Assembly (NCBI GenBank): GCA_052400665.1
Contig: JBQTGK010000006.1
Length of the DNA stretch: 64,000 nucleotides
Source: JBQTGK01 sp052400665
GTDB lineage: Bacteria; Bacteroidota; Bacteroidia; Bacteroidales; Marinifilaceae
Reading direction: 5' to 3' (one strand)
In this document: positions 25,820 to 34,207 of the stretch, piece by piece
How positions within the stretch are numbered: position 1 is the stretch's first letter
Layout: every line of letters begins with the position of its first letter
Notes under the pieces: model-generated
Database searches by the model: none
What the model was told of the DNA's origin: nothing
The model's input: the letters and a program-made list of their open reading frames with translations, nothing else
Translations under genes and position numbers: made by a program

Positions 25820-27025
25820 ATGAGCAAAGTATATATAGTTGCAGCTAAGCGTACTGCAATCGGAAAATTTTTAGGAGCTTTAACCCCAGTTAAACCAGCT
25901 GATTTAGCTTCTACAGTTATTAAAAATATTGTTGAAGAAACAGGTATCGATACATCGAAATTAGATGAGGTGGTTGTGGGAAATATTCTAAGTGCCGGAC
26001 AGGGGCAGGGAATTGCTCGACAGGCTTCCATTAACGCCGGTATTCCTCAGGAAGTTCCAGCTTATGGAATTAATATGATCTGTGGATCGGGAATGAAATC
26101 TATTAATTTAGCTTATACAAATATTAAAGCTGGAGAAGCAAATATGATTCTTGCCGGAGGTACAGAAAATATGTCGAATGCTGGTTTCGTAATGCCGGGA
26201 GCTGTGCGTACCGGACATAGAATGATGGAGCTGAAATCGGTCGATCACATGGTTTATGATGGTTTAACTGATGCTTTTGGAAAATATCACATGGGAATTA
26301 CAGCAGAAAATATTGCTGACAAATATAATTTGACTCGCGAAGAGCAGGATGCTTTTGCTTTTGCTTCACAGCAAAAAGCAATGGCTGCTCAAGACAAAGG
26401 ACATTTTGAAAATGAAATTGTTCCTGTTGAGATCAAAACAAGAAAAGAAACCATCACTTTCGATGCTGATGAATTTATTAACAGAAGAACCAGCGAAGAA
26501 AAACTTAGCGGATTGCGCCCAGCATTTAAGAAAGATGGAACTGTAACTGCCGGTAATGCTTCTGGTATTAACGATGGTGCTGCATTTGTATTACTTGCAT
26601 CAGAAGAAGCAGTAAAGGAGCATAATTTAACTCCTCTTGCCGAAATTGTAGCAACCGGCCAAGGTGGTGTTGATCCTGCAATTATGGGTATGGGACCAGT
26701 TCCTGCTGTAGCTAATGTTTTGAAAAAAGCTGATATGAAACTAGAACAAATGGAAGTTCTGGAACTGAACGAAGCTTTTGCATCTCAATCATTAGGAGTG
26801 GTTAAGCAATTGTGCGAAGAACATGCTGTTAATCCAGATTTCTTTAAAGAAAAATGTAATGTAAATGGTGGTGCTATTGCTTTAGGTCATCCTATTGGTG
26901 CTTCAGGTGCTCGTATTACAGTTAGCTTACTACACGAAATGAAACGAAGCGGAAATGAGTATGGCCTGGCTTCGCTTTGTATTGGTGGAGGAATGGGAAC
27001 TGCAATTATTTTGAAAAATGTATAA
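25820..27025 (+). CDS. Acetyl-CoA acetyltransferase (thiolase)
   Basis: Cleaves acetoacetyl-CoA into two acetyl-CoA, one of which is used again by Kce. The 401-residue protein has the nucleophile cysteine C88 in ICGSGMKSIN, NEAFASQ, the histidine motif GHPIGASGA, and the second cysteine in CIGGGMGTA. Length fits the degradative/biosynthetic short-chain class (AtoB/ThlA). Position after atoA gives the direction: acetoacetyl-CoA formed by AtoDA is consumed here. Confidence 0.94.
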   Translation: MSKVYIVAAKRTAIGKFLGALTPVKPADLASTVIKNIVEETGIDTSKLDEVVVGNILSAGQGQGIARQASINAGIPQEVPAYGINMICGSGMKSINLAYTNIKAGEANMILAGGTENMSNAGFVMPGAVRTGHRMMELKSVDHMVYDGLTDAFGKYHMGITAENIADKYNLTREEQDAFAFASQQKAMAAQDKGHFENEIVPVEIKTRKETITFDADEFINRRTSEEKLSGLRPAFKKDGTVTAGNASGINDGAAFVLLASEEAVKEHNLTPLAEIVATGQGGVDPAIMGMGPVPAVANVLKKADMKLEQMEVLELNEAFASQSLGVVKQLCEEHAVNPDFFKEKCNVNGGAIALGHPIGASGARITVSLLHEMKRSGNEYGLASLCIGGGMGTAIILKNV

Positions 27026-27102
27026 ATAGAAATGAGATTCTAGATATGAGAAATGAGAAAATCTCACATCTAATATCTCACATCTCAAATCTATATTAAA
27101 GA
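27026..27102. repeat. Long imperfect hairpin in the thl-bcd junction
   Basis: A left arm of about 32 bases (27027-27058; words TAGAAATGAGAT, GATATGAGAAATGAGA) faces a right arm (27062-27095; TCTCACATCTAATATCTCAC, ATCTCAAATCTATA) across an AAAA-like loop, with scattered mismatches. The right arm contains the 18-nt sequence shared with the kce-kdd junction. Confidence 0.8.
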
Positions 27103-28242
27103 ATGGATTTTAGCTTAACAAAAGAACAAATGTTGTTTCAGCAAATGATAAAGGATTTTGCTGAAAGAGAGGTAAAGCCGTTGGCTGCTGAAGTAGATGA
27201 ACAGGAACGTTTCCCGATTGAAACAGTAGAGAAGATGGCTAAGATTGGAATCATGGGCATTCCAATTCCTAAACAATACGGTGGTGCTGGCGGAAATAAT
27301 GTAATGTACTCTATGGCTGTTGAAGAATTATCGGCAGTTTGTGCTACTACAGGTGTTATTGTATCGGCTCACACTTCATTGTGTGCTGCTCCTATTATGG
27401 AGAATGGAACCGAAGCTCAAAAACAAAAGTATCTTCCAAAACTTGCTTCTGGTGAGTGGATTGGTGCTTTTGGATTGACTGAACCTAATGCAGGAACCGA
27501 TGCTGCAGGTCAACAAACAATGGCAGTTGAGGACCGTGATAACTATATTATTAATGGTAGTAAAATTTTTATTACTAATGCCGAATTTGCTCACGTTTAC
27601 GTGATTTTTGCAATGACCGATAAATCGAAAGGTACTCGAGGGATTTCTGCTTTTATTATTGAAAAAGGAACTCCTGGTTTCTCTATCGGTAAAAAAGAGA
27701 AGAAAATGGGTATTCGTGGTTCAGCAACCTGCGAATTAATTTTCGAAAACGTAGTGCTTCCAAAAGAGAACATGCTTGGAAAATTGAACAAAGGGTTCGG
27801 TATTGCCATGAAAACACTTGATGGTGGTCGTATTGGTATTGCTGCTCAAGCTTTGGGAATTGCTCAGGGAGCTATTGATGAAACTGTGAAATATGTGAAG
27901 GAGAGAAAACAGTTCGGACGTTCAATTTCTGGTTTTCAGAATACACAGTTCCAGTTAGCAGATATGAATACCAAAACCGAAGCTTCGCGTATGTTGGTTC
28001 GTAAGGCTGCTTATAAAAAAGATGCTAAAATTCCTTATTCTGTTGATGCTGCAATGTGTAAACTTTATGCTGCCGAAACTGCTATGGAAGTTACCAATAA
28101 AGCAGTTCAGCTTCATGGTGGATACGGATATACAAGAGAATATCCTGTTGAGCGTATGATGCGTGATGCAAAAATTACCGAGATTTACGAGGGAACATCA
28201 GAAGTTCAGAAAATGGTAATTTCAGCGAACATGTTGAAATAA
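27103..28242 (+). CDS. bcd: Butyryl-CoA dehydrogenase (short-chain acyl-CoA dehydrogenase)
   Basis: Reduces crotonyl-CoA to butyryl-CoA with electrons delivered through EtfAB. The 379-residue protein has the acyl-CoA dehydrogenase fold: FGLTEPNAGTDAAG (FAD/substrate loop), GIRGSATCELIFENV, QFGRSISGFQNTQFQLADM, LHGGYGYTREYPVERMMRD, and the catalytic base E363 in IYEGTSEVQ. Immediate linkage to etfB and etfA and to a crotonyl-CoA-forming pathway supports butyryl-CoA as product. The symbol is given by role; sequence alone would say only short-chain acyl-CoA dehydrogenase. Confidence 0.93.
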   Translation: MDFSLTKEQMLFQQMIKDFAEREVKPLAAEVDEQERFPIETVEKMAKIGIMGIPIPKQYGGAGGNNVMYSMAVEELSAVCATTGVIVSAHTSLCAAPIMENGTEAQKQKYLPKLASGEWIGAFGLTEPNAGTDAAGQQTMAVEDRDNYIINGSKIFITNAEFAHVYVIFAMTDKSKGTRGISAFIIEKGTPGFSIGKKEKKMGIRGSATCELIFENVVLPKENMLGKLNKGFGIAMKTLDGGRIGIAAQALGIAQGAIDETVKYVKERKQFGRSISGFQNTQFQLADMNTKTEASRMLVRKAAYKKDAKIPYSVDAAMCKLYAAETAMEVTNKAVQLHGGYGYTREYPVERMMRDAKITEIYEGTSEVQKMVISANMLK

Positions 28243-28301
28243 GGATTTAATTATATGTACGGGCATGACATGTTTGTATTGTTTAAATAAAATCAAAAGA
28301 A

Positions 28302-29087
28302 ATGAAAATAGTTGTCTGTATTAAGCAGGTACCGGATACAACCGAAATAAAAATAGATCCAAAAACGGGTACTTTAATTCGTGATGGAGTGCCAAGTATT
28401 ATGAATCCCGATGATAAGAGTGGTTTGGAAATGGCACTTCAATTAAAAGATGAAAAAGGAGCTCATGTTACTGTAATTACCATGGGACCACCTCAGGCCG
28501 ATTTAATTCTTCGTGAGGCCTTTGCAATGGGAGTTGATCGTGCAATTCATTTATCAGATAGAAAATTTGCCGGAGCAGATACTTTGGCTACTTCACACGC
28601 TTTGGCTGGTGCATTAAGAAAGCTCGATTTTGATCTTTTAATTACAGGTCGTCAGGCAATTGATGGTGATACTGCTCAGGTAGGCCCTCAAATTGCTGAA
28701 CATCTTGATTTACCTCAGGTATCTTATCTTGAAGATTTAAAATTTGATGGCGTTAAGACATTCACTATGAAACGTCATATCGAAGAAGGATATCAAATGC
28801 TGGAGGTGGAAGCACCTTGTGTGGTAACTGTTCTTTCATCGGCAAATACGCCTCGTTATATGAATGTGGGTGGAATTGTTGATGCTTACCAGAAAGAAGT
28901 TGAAGTTTGGGGATTCAACGAAATTGAAGTTGATGAGAAGAATCTGGGCTTAAAAGGTTCTCCAACAAGTGTACACAAAGCATTTGCCCGCGGTTTAAAA
29001 CCAGCAGGAGAATTGTACGAAGTAGAGACCGATGAGGCCGTAGGAATCATCATCAAGAAATTAAAAGAGAAATTCATTCTAAACTAA
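28302..29087 (+). CDS. etfB: Electron transfer flavoprotein, beta subunit (clostridial bifurcating-like)
   Basis: 261-residue EtfB that passes electrons from NADH to the dehydrogenase. Segments VVCIKQVPDTTEIKIDPKTG, VPSIMNPDDKSGLEMAL, GRQAIDGDTAQVGPQIAEHL and NLGLKGSPTSV closely resemble EtfB of anaerobes such as Acidaminococcus, whose EtfAB-Bcd couples crotonyl-CoA reduction to ferredoxin reduction. The DGDTAQVGP stretch lies where the second FAD of bifurcating types binds. Bifurcation is inferred from resemblance and must be tested. Start ATG at 28302; etfA follows after 9 bases. Confidence 0.93.
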   Translation: MKIVVCIKQVPDTTEIKIDPKTGTLIRDGVPSIMNPDDKSGLEMALQLKDEKGAHVTVITMGPPQADLILREAFAMGVDRAIHLSDRKFAGADTLATSHALAGALRKLDFDLLITGRQAIDGDTAQVGPQIAEHLDLPQVSYLEDLKFDGVKTFTMKRHIEEGYQMLEVEAPCVVTVLSSANTPRYMNVGGIVDAYQKEVEVWGFNEIEVDEKNLGLKGSPTSVHKAFARGLKPAGELYEVETDEAVGIIIKKLKEKFILN

Positions 29088-29096
29088 TTTATAGCC

Positions 29097-30089
29097 ATGA
29101 ATTTAGAAGATTACAAAGGTATATACGTTTTCATAGAACAACGTGAAGGTGTAATTCAAAATGTAGCTTTAGAGTTGTTAGGACAGGCTAGAAAATTAGC
29201 TGATCAGTTGAACAACAAAGTGTATGCAATGTTATTGGGACATGGAATTGCTAATCAGGCTCAGGCATTAATTGCTCGTGGTGCCGATGAAGTAATTGTT
29301 GTGGATGCTCCCGAACTAAAAAATTACACTACAGAACCGTATGCTCAGGCAATCTGCCAGATTATTGAAGAGAGAAAGCCTGAATCGATGTTGATTGGTG
29401 CTACTACTTTGGGTCGTGATTTGGGTCCAAGAGTATCGGCTCGAGTGGGTACTGGTTTAACAGCCGATTGTACTAAAATTGAGATCGGGGAAAAAGGAGA
29501 GATGTTAATGACTCGTCCGGCTTTTGGGGGTAATCTCATGGCAACAATTGTTTGTAAGAATCATCGTCCGCAAATGGGAACTGTTCGTCCGGGAGTTTTA
29601 TTCGCTATGGACGCCGATGAAAGTCGTAATGGTGATATTGTAAACTATGAAGTTAAATTTAAGACTGAAAAGTTCAAGGTGAAGTTGTTAAAAACCGTTA
29701 AGGAGGATAACGATTTAATTGATATTACCGAAGCTAAAATTTTGGTTTCTGGTGGTCGTGGTATTGGTAACAAAGAAGGCTTTGAAGCTATGGATGGCCT
29801 TGCTCATACATTGGATGCAGAAGTTTCTGCTTCTCGTGCTATGGTTGATGCTGGATACATTGGACATGATCGTCAGGTAGGACAAACGGGTAAAACTGTT
29901 CGTCCCGATTTGTATTTTGCATTTGGTATTTCCGGAGCCATTCAGCACGTTGCTGGTATGGAAGATTCGGATCTAATTATCGCCGTAAATAAAGATAAAT
30001 ATGCTCCAATTTTTCAGGTAGCCGATTTGGGAATTGTTGGTGATGCTAAGCAAATTATTAAGAAATTGACCGAGAGGTTGGAAAAATAA
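29097..30089 (+). CDS. etfA: Electron transfer flavoprotein, alpha subunit
   Basis: 330-residue EtfA, the FAD-carrying partner of EtfB. The N-terminal domain starts MNLEDYKGIYVFIEQREG and contains ATTLGRDLGPRVSARVGTGL and RPQMGTVRPGV. The C-terminal FAD domain shows VSGGRGIGNKEGF, DAGYIGHDRQVGQTGKTVRP and FGISGAIQHVAGM, the canonical FAD signature. It is the last gene of the operon and is followed by a terminator. Confidence 0.95.
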   Translation: MNLEDYKGIYVFIEQREGVIQNVALELLGQARKLADQLNNKVYAMLLGHGIANQAQALIARGADEVIVVDAPELKNYTTEPYAQAICQIIEERKPESMLIGATTLGRDLGPRVSARVGTGLTADCTKIEIGEKGEMLMTRPAFGGNLMATIVCKNHRPQMGTVRPGVLFAMDADESRNGDIVNYEVKFKTEKFKVKLLKTVKEDNDLIDITEAKILVSGGRGIGNKEGFEAMDGLAHTLDAEVSASRAMVDAGYIGHDRQVGQTGKTVRPDLYFAFGISGAIQHVAGMEDSDLIIAVNKDKYAPIFQVADLGIVGDAKQIIKKLTERLEK

Positions 30090-30120
30090 AATATTAGATT
30101 AAACATTAATTAATTTTTGG

Positions 30121-30158
30121 AAAGGCCTGTTCGATTTATTTCGGGCAGGTCTTTTTAT
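30121..30158 (+). terminator. Terminator of the lysine fermentation operon
   Basis: A 13-bp stem, AAAGGCCTGTTCG (30121-30133) paired to CGGGCAGGTCTTT (30142-30154) with G-T wobbles, is followed by TTATTG. It lies 31 bases after the etfA stop. Confidence 0.85.
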
Positions 30159-30285
30159 TGAATTTGAAACCTAATGGGGTCTTTAGAACACTTAGAGTTT
30201 AATTTTTTGTAAATTCCGATTTTACTTTTATCAAGCGGTAAGCTTAAAAAAATATGGAGATATTAATGTGTTGCCAGTCAATTAG

Positions 30286-30888
30286 CTAGCTGAGTTCTGT
30301 GCCGCTTAGAAGTCTTTTAATATTTGCAATATGTCTTATTATTATTAGAAATCCACAAAGACATAAGTAATAGATGGTGTAATTGGGCATTTTTAAACAA
30401 AAAGCAGCAAGAGGTAAGCAAAGGGCTATAGATAGTGAACCTGCCGAGACAAATGTGCTTAGTTTCTTAACAATAAAGTAAATAAATACTGAAATGAATA
30501 CTGGAATTGGTGCAATAAGAATTGATGCGCCAAGTGTTGTATTTACGCCTTTTCCTCCTTTAAATTTTAAAAACAGACTAAAATTATGACCTAATATTGT
30601 GGCTAAGGCTACAAAATAAATAAGAGAAGAAGAGAGGGGAAATAATTGATATTTAGTAACAATTAGTACAAACAAAACAGGTAATAAACCTTTAAGCATA
30701 TCGCTTATTTGGGTGAGCATTGCTATTTTTTTACCTGCAATACGTTTAACATTGGTCGACCCGATATTGCCACTTCCAAACTTACGAATATCTTTCTTGG
30801 TAAAAATTTTAGTGTAAAGATACCCAGAAGGAAATGAGCCTAATAAATAGGCTGTTAATAGTAGCAAGTAGTCCCAAAGAAAAGTCAT
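30286..30888 (-). CDS. plsY: Glycerol-3-phosphate acyltransferase PlsY
   Basis: Integral membrane enzyme that transfers an acyl group from acyl phosphate to glycerol 3-phosphate. The 200-residue protein has about five to six helices and the PlsY motifs GSFPSGYLYTKI, FGSGNIGSTNVKRIAGKK (motif 1), ILGHNFSLFLKFKGGKGVNT (motif 2) and a shorter C-terminal motif. Its ATG overlaps the stop of the peroxiredoxin gene by 4 bases. The FakA-FakB fusion in the same gene run could supply acyl phosphate directly. Confidence 0.93.
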   Translation of the reverse strand: MTFLWDYLLLLTAYLLGSFPSGYLYTKIFTKKDIRKFGSGNIGSTNVKRIAGKKIAMLTQISDMLKGLLPVLFVLIVTKYQLFPLSSSLIYFVALATILGHNFSLFLKFKGGKGVNTTLGASILIAPIPVFISVFIYFIVKKLSTFVSAGSLSIALCLPLAAFCLKMPNYTIYYLCLCGFLIIIRHIANIKRLLSGTELS

Positions 30889-31472
30889 TCCAATTGTTTT
30901 AAAATAGTTATTGCCTGATTAATATGTTCTTCAGCTTTAAATTGAGAATCAAAGATATGCACAATTTTACCTGATTTATCAATAATATAGGTTACTCTTC
31001 CGGGTAATAAACCAAAAAAACTTGTGGGAACGCCGAAAAGTTTACGAACCTCATTATTTTCGTCGCACAAGAGGTTAAAATTAAGATTGTATTTTTGTGC
31101 AAACTGCTTGTGGCTTTTTACCGATTGAGCACTAATACCAAATACTTCTGCATTTAAATCATTAAAATCTTCATATTGATCTCGAAAACTGCAAGCTTCC
31201 TTTGTGCAACCCGGAGTATCATCTTTTGGATAGAAATAAATTACCAAATTATTTTTACCAATATAGTTTTGAATATTTATGGTTTCACCATTTTGGTTTT
31301 GAAGCTGAAATTCGGGGATTTTATCTCCGATTTTTAATTGTTTTTTATTATTTGCCATGCTAGCTATAGTAAGAGGGAACAGAAGGCCTGCAATTAAAGC
31401 TATTATCAGAATCTTATTTTGTTTCTGATTTCTGAAACCCTGAAGTTTAATATTTAGTTTTTCAATTTTCAT
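30885..31472 (-). CDS. Membrane-anchored thioredoxin-dependent peroxiredoxin (BCP type)
   Basis: 195-residue peroxiredoxin. The peroxidatic cysteine motif FYPKDDTPGCTKEACSFRD is complete, with a possible resolving cysteine five residues after the first. LCDENNEVRKLFGVP and GRVTYIIDKSGKI are further BCP/PrxQ features. Unusually for BCP, residues 20-40 (KILIIALIAGLLFPLTIASM) form a membrane anchor or signal peptide, so the catalytic domain is probably in the periplasm. It overlaps plsY and the DUF1295 gene by 4 bases each, so the three are translationally coupled. A role in protecting envelope lipids is only inferred. Confidence 0.88.
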   Translation of the reverse strand: MKIEKLNIKLQGFRNQKQNKILIIALIAGLLFPLTIASMANNKKQLKIGDKIPEFQLQNQNGETINIQNYIGKNNLVIYFYPKDDTPGCTKEACSFRDQYEDFNDLNAEVFGISAQSVKSHKQFAQKYNLNFNLLCDENNEVRKLFGVPTSFFGLLPGRVTYIIDKSGKIVHIFDSQFKAEEHINQAITILKQLE

Positions 31473-32251
31473 GTATTTGTTTTTTTAGGAAACCAGGGAA
31501 AAAACGTGCTTGTTCGTTCAATATATTCGCGATATTGAGGTTTATCCACAGTCAGACTTTTTTCGAGCATTGCAACGCCTGATATTTTTACAATTAAAAA
31601 AGTCATTAAAAAAGAACCAGCAATAAACCAATATTGATGAGCAGCAATAGCAAAGAGAGCATAACTCCACCACACAGCTGAGTCGCCAAAATAATTTGGA
31701 TGCCTTGTGTATTTCCAAAATCCGCTGGAAAGCACTTTTCCTTTATTTTCCTTATTTTTTTTAAATTTTGCCAACTGAAAATCTCCTCCGGCTTCAAAAC
31801 TAAAACCTATTAGCCATAGGCCCATAGCCATATAATCAAAAATATTTAAGGGTATATTATCGCCACATAAAAATACGCCAGCAAGAGGAGAAGCTATAAG
31901 AATCATAAGAAATCCTTGTAAAAGAAAGACTTGAAAATAACTAATCCACCAATAAGATTGTTTCCCATAGTCTTCTCTGAATTTTTGATACCTGAAATCT
32001 TCGGGCTTACCGCTGTTTCTAAGAAACAAATGTATGGTTAATCGCAATCCCCAAATGCTAACTAATGTAAGAAGTATTATTTTTCTTAATGAGATACTTT
32101 GGGCAAAAAAGAAAAGGTAAAAACTGATTAATACAAATCCAGTTCCCCAAAAAATATCAACAATACTGGCATTACGAATAATTACACTATAAATCCATAG
32201 TATTGTTGCAACAATAATAATTAGCAATCCCGATTCTAAATATAATTCCAT
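31469..32251 (-). CDS. DUF1295 family membrane protein (steroid 5-alpha-reductase-like)
   Basis: 260-residue integral membrane protein with about six helices. The diagnostic C-terminal region reads FWKYTRHPNYFGDSAVWWSY followed by LEKSLTVDKPQYREYIERTS, as in the DUF1295/steroid-reductase and isoprenylcysteine methyltransferase superfamily. Members reduce or methylate lipid-like substrates; the substrate here is unknown. Coupling to a peroxiredoxin and plsY suggests work on membrane lipids. Confidence 0.85.
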   Translation of the reverse strand: MELYLESGLLIIIVATILWIYSVIIRNASIVDIFWGTGFVLISFYLFFFAQSISLRKIILLTLVSIWGLRLTIHLFLRNSGKPEDFRYQKFREDYGKQSYWWISYFQVFLLQGFLMILIASPLAGVFLCGDNIPLNIFDYMAMGLWLIGFSFEAGGDFQLAKFKKNKENKGKVLSSGFWKYTRHPNYFGDSAVWWSYALFAIAAHQYWFIAGSFLMTFLIVKISGVAMLEKSLTVDKPQYREYIERTSTFFPWFPKKTNT

Positions 32252-32315
32252 AATTATTTATTTTTATTTATGGATATAACAAAGCAGGAGCAGTATTTGT
32301 TTTAAATATTGCAGA

Positions 32316-34103
32316 TTATTCAAACTGAATGGCTACGGCAAGACTACCTTTGCCGGCGTTCATTCCTATTACAGGAGAAATATTAACGATTTCGATAGGT
32401 GATTTACCAATAATACGACTTAGTTTTTTACTGTAATTTTGTGCTTCAGCCTTGTTGTTTGCATGTAAAACAATATAATTCCAGATATTTTGCTCCTTCT
32501 GTAATTTTTTTATGTGTTTTATTATTTTGCTGATATTTGCCTTTTGACCAATTGTTTGTCCGAATAGCATCGATTTTCCATCTTTATCCATTGAAACAAT
32601 AGGGTTTATTCTTAAAAACATGGCCAGTTTACCTACCACTGGAGGAACTCTTCCTCCTTTAATCATCCATTTTAAGTTTTTTACACTTACAAATATTTTT
32701 GTTTTATCAATCCAGCTGTCAATTTGTTCTTTTATAATATTTGTATCAACACCTTGCTCAATTGCTTTGGCAGTTCGCAGTACTGTTAAGCCTAGTCCTC
32801 CCGACACATTGCGCGAATTTATTACATGAATTGGTATATTCGATTCTTTTTGTACTCGTAATGCTGCTTTTTTAGCACTTGCATGAGTGCCACTAAATTC
32901 TTTTGTTAAGTGAATAGAAATAATGGCATCGTAATTTTGAACCATTTGAGTGTAGATATTAATAAAACTATACTCGTTAATTTGTGATGTTTTCGGAAAA
33001 AAATTCGATTTTTCTATTTGTTCGTAGAACTGTTTTGCTTTCATTGTTAGTCCATCGAGGTATTGACTATCGCCAAAAGATAGATGAAGAGGCATTACAT
33101 TTATTTGGTAATAATCTATAATTTCTTTTGGTAAATCGCAGGTTGAATCGGTAACAATACCAATATTCCATTTTCGCTTGACTGCAATTTCGTTTTGTCT
33201 TTGCATGTCGTCAACCTTAGGCGAAGTAATGGTAGCAATCTTTTCCAGCTCTTTAAACAGATTAGATGGATTATTGGTATGAACATGAATTCTGCAACTT
33301 TTTTGAGCTCCGTTTAGTACCACCGAATCGCCTTTGCTTTTTAAAAACTGCTTAATTTCGCTTAACGAAAGCGATGCATTCTTTAAAATAGCCTCGGTGC
33401 AATATCTGTAATCCAGATTTTGATGGTGGTTTATTTTTTCGCTCGAAATAGGAATGTAATCATGACTTATTATTCTATTAATAATACCATGATTTACAAA
33501 ATCCATTACCCCATGAATAAAAAATACAAAACCTTTGGCTCCGGCATCAACAATATTATGCTTTTTTAATATGGCAAGTTGCTCGCTTGTTTTTTTTAGC
33601 GACGATTCTAAAACAAGCAAAGACTCATTTAATATTTGTTTGTATTCTACAACCTGCTTGCGTTTGGAATAAAGAAATTCAGACCAGTCTTTAATTACCG
33701 TTAGCATGGTTCCTTCAACAGGATCGCCGATAGCTTCGTACATGTATGGAACAGACGACCTCACACTTTCTGCAAATTCGAGAAAGTTAATGCTCTTTTT
33801 TTCTGAAGTTTCGCAGCTTAAGCCAAATAAAAATTGCGACATAATTATACCAGAATTACCTCTGGCTCCTATTTGTGCAGCTTCGGCAATTTGGTCAACC
33901 ATAAATTTGTAAGAAATATTCGGCGAAATGCTATCCATAACCGATCGCATCGTTGATGCCATATTGCTGCCAGTATCTTTATCAGCAACCGGATATACAT
34001 TAATACGATTAAGTTCGCCTAAATTTTGAATGAGTTTATTGGCTCCTGCAAGAAATGCATAATACAAATAGCGTCCGTCAATATTTATGTTCTCAGAGTT
34101 CAT
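32316..34103 (-). CDS. FakA-FakB type fusion: DhaL (DAK phosphotransferase) plus DegV fatty-acid-binding domain
   Basis: 595-residue fusion. Residues 1-200 form a DhaL domain: NVYPVADKDTGSNM (Mg-ATP aspartates), GARGNSGIIMSQFL and DAGAKGFVFFIHG. Residues about 225-310 match the FakA middle domain (YRYCTEAILK, CRIHVHTNNPSNLFK). Residues about 315-595 are a DegV domain (IGIVTDSTCDLPKEI, SGTHASAKKAAL, GKGSLAVAIQFE at the C-terminus). In Firmicutes FakA and FakB are separate and together phosphorylate fatty acids. Here kinase and carrier are one chain, 64 bases upstream of the DUF1295-bcp-plsY run. Fatty-acid kinase activity is inferred; DegV ligands vary. Confidence 0.85.
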   Translation of the reverse strand: MNSENINIDGRYLYYAFLAGANKLIQNLGELNRINVYPVADKDTGSNMASTMRSVMDSISPNISYKFMVDQIAEAAQIGARGNSGIIMSQFLFGLSCETSEKKSINFLEFAESVRSSVPYMYEAIGDPVEGTMLTVIKDWSEFLYSKRKQVVEYKQILNESLLVLESSLKKTSEQLAILKKHNIVDAGAKGFVFFIHGVMDFVNHGIINRIISHDYIPISSEKINHHQNLDYRYCTEAILKNASLSLSEIKQFLKSKGDSVVLNGAQKSCRIHVHTNNPSNLFKELEKIATITSPKVDDMQRQNEIAVKRKWNIGIVTDSTCDLPKEIIDYYQINVMPLHLSFGDSQYLDGLTMKAKQFYEQIEKSNFFPKTSQINEYSFINIYTQMVQNYDAIISIHLTKEFSGTHASAKKAALRVQKESNIPIHVINSRNVSGGLGLTVLRTAKAIEQGVDTNIIKEQIDSWIDKTKIFVSVKNLKWMIKGGRVPPVVGKLAMFLRINPIVSMDKDGKSMLFGQTIGQKANISKIIKHIKKLQKEQNIWNYIVLHANNKAEAQNYSKKLSRIIGKSPIEIVNISPVIGMNAGKGSLAVAIQFE

Positions 34104-34207
34104 AGGGAAGATATTAATATTGATTTTAAGTTACTTATATTATTTGATTTTTAAATCGATATGGGCTTTAAAATATCAAAAAAGTAAAATTGAAAATAAA
34201 CTTATAT

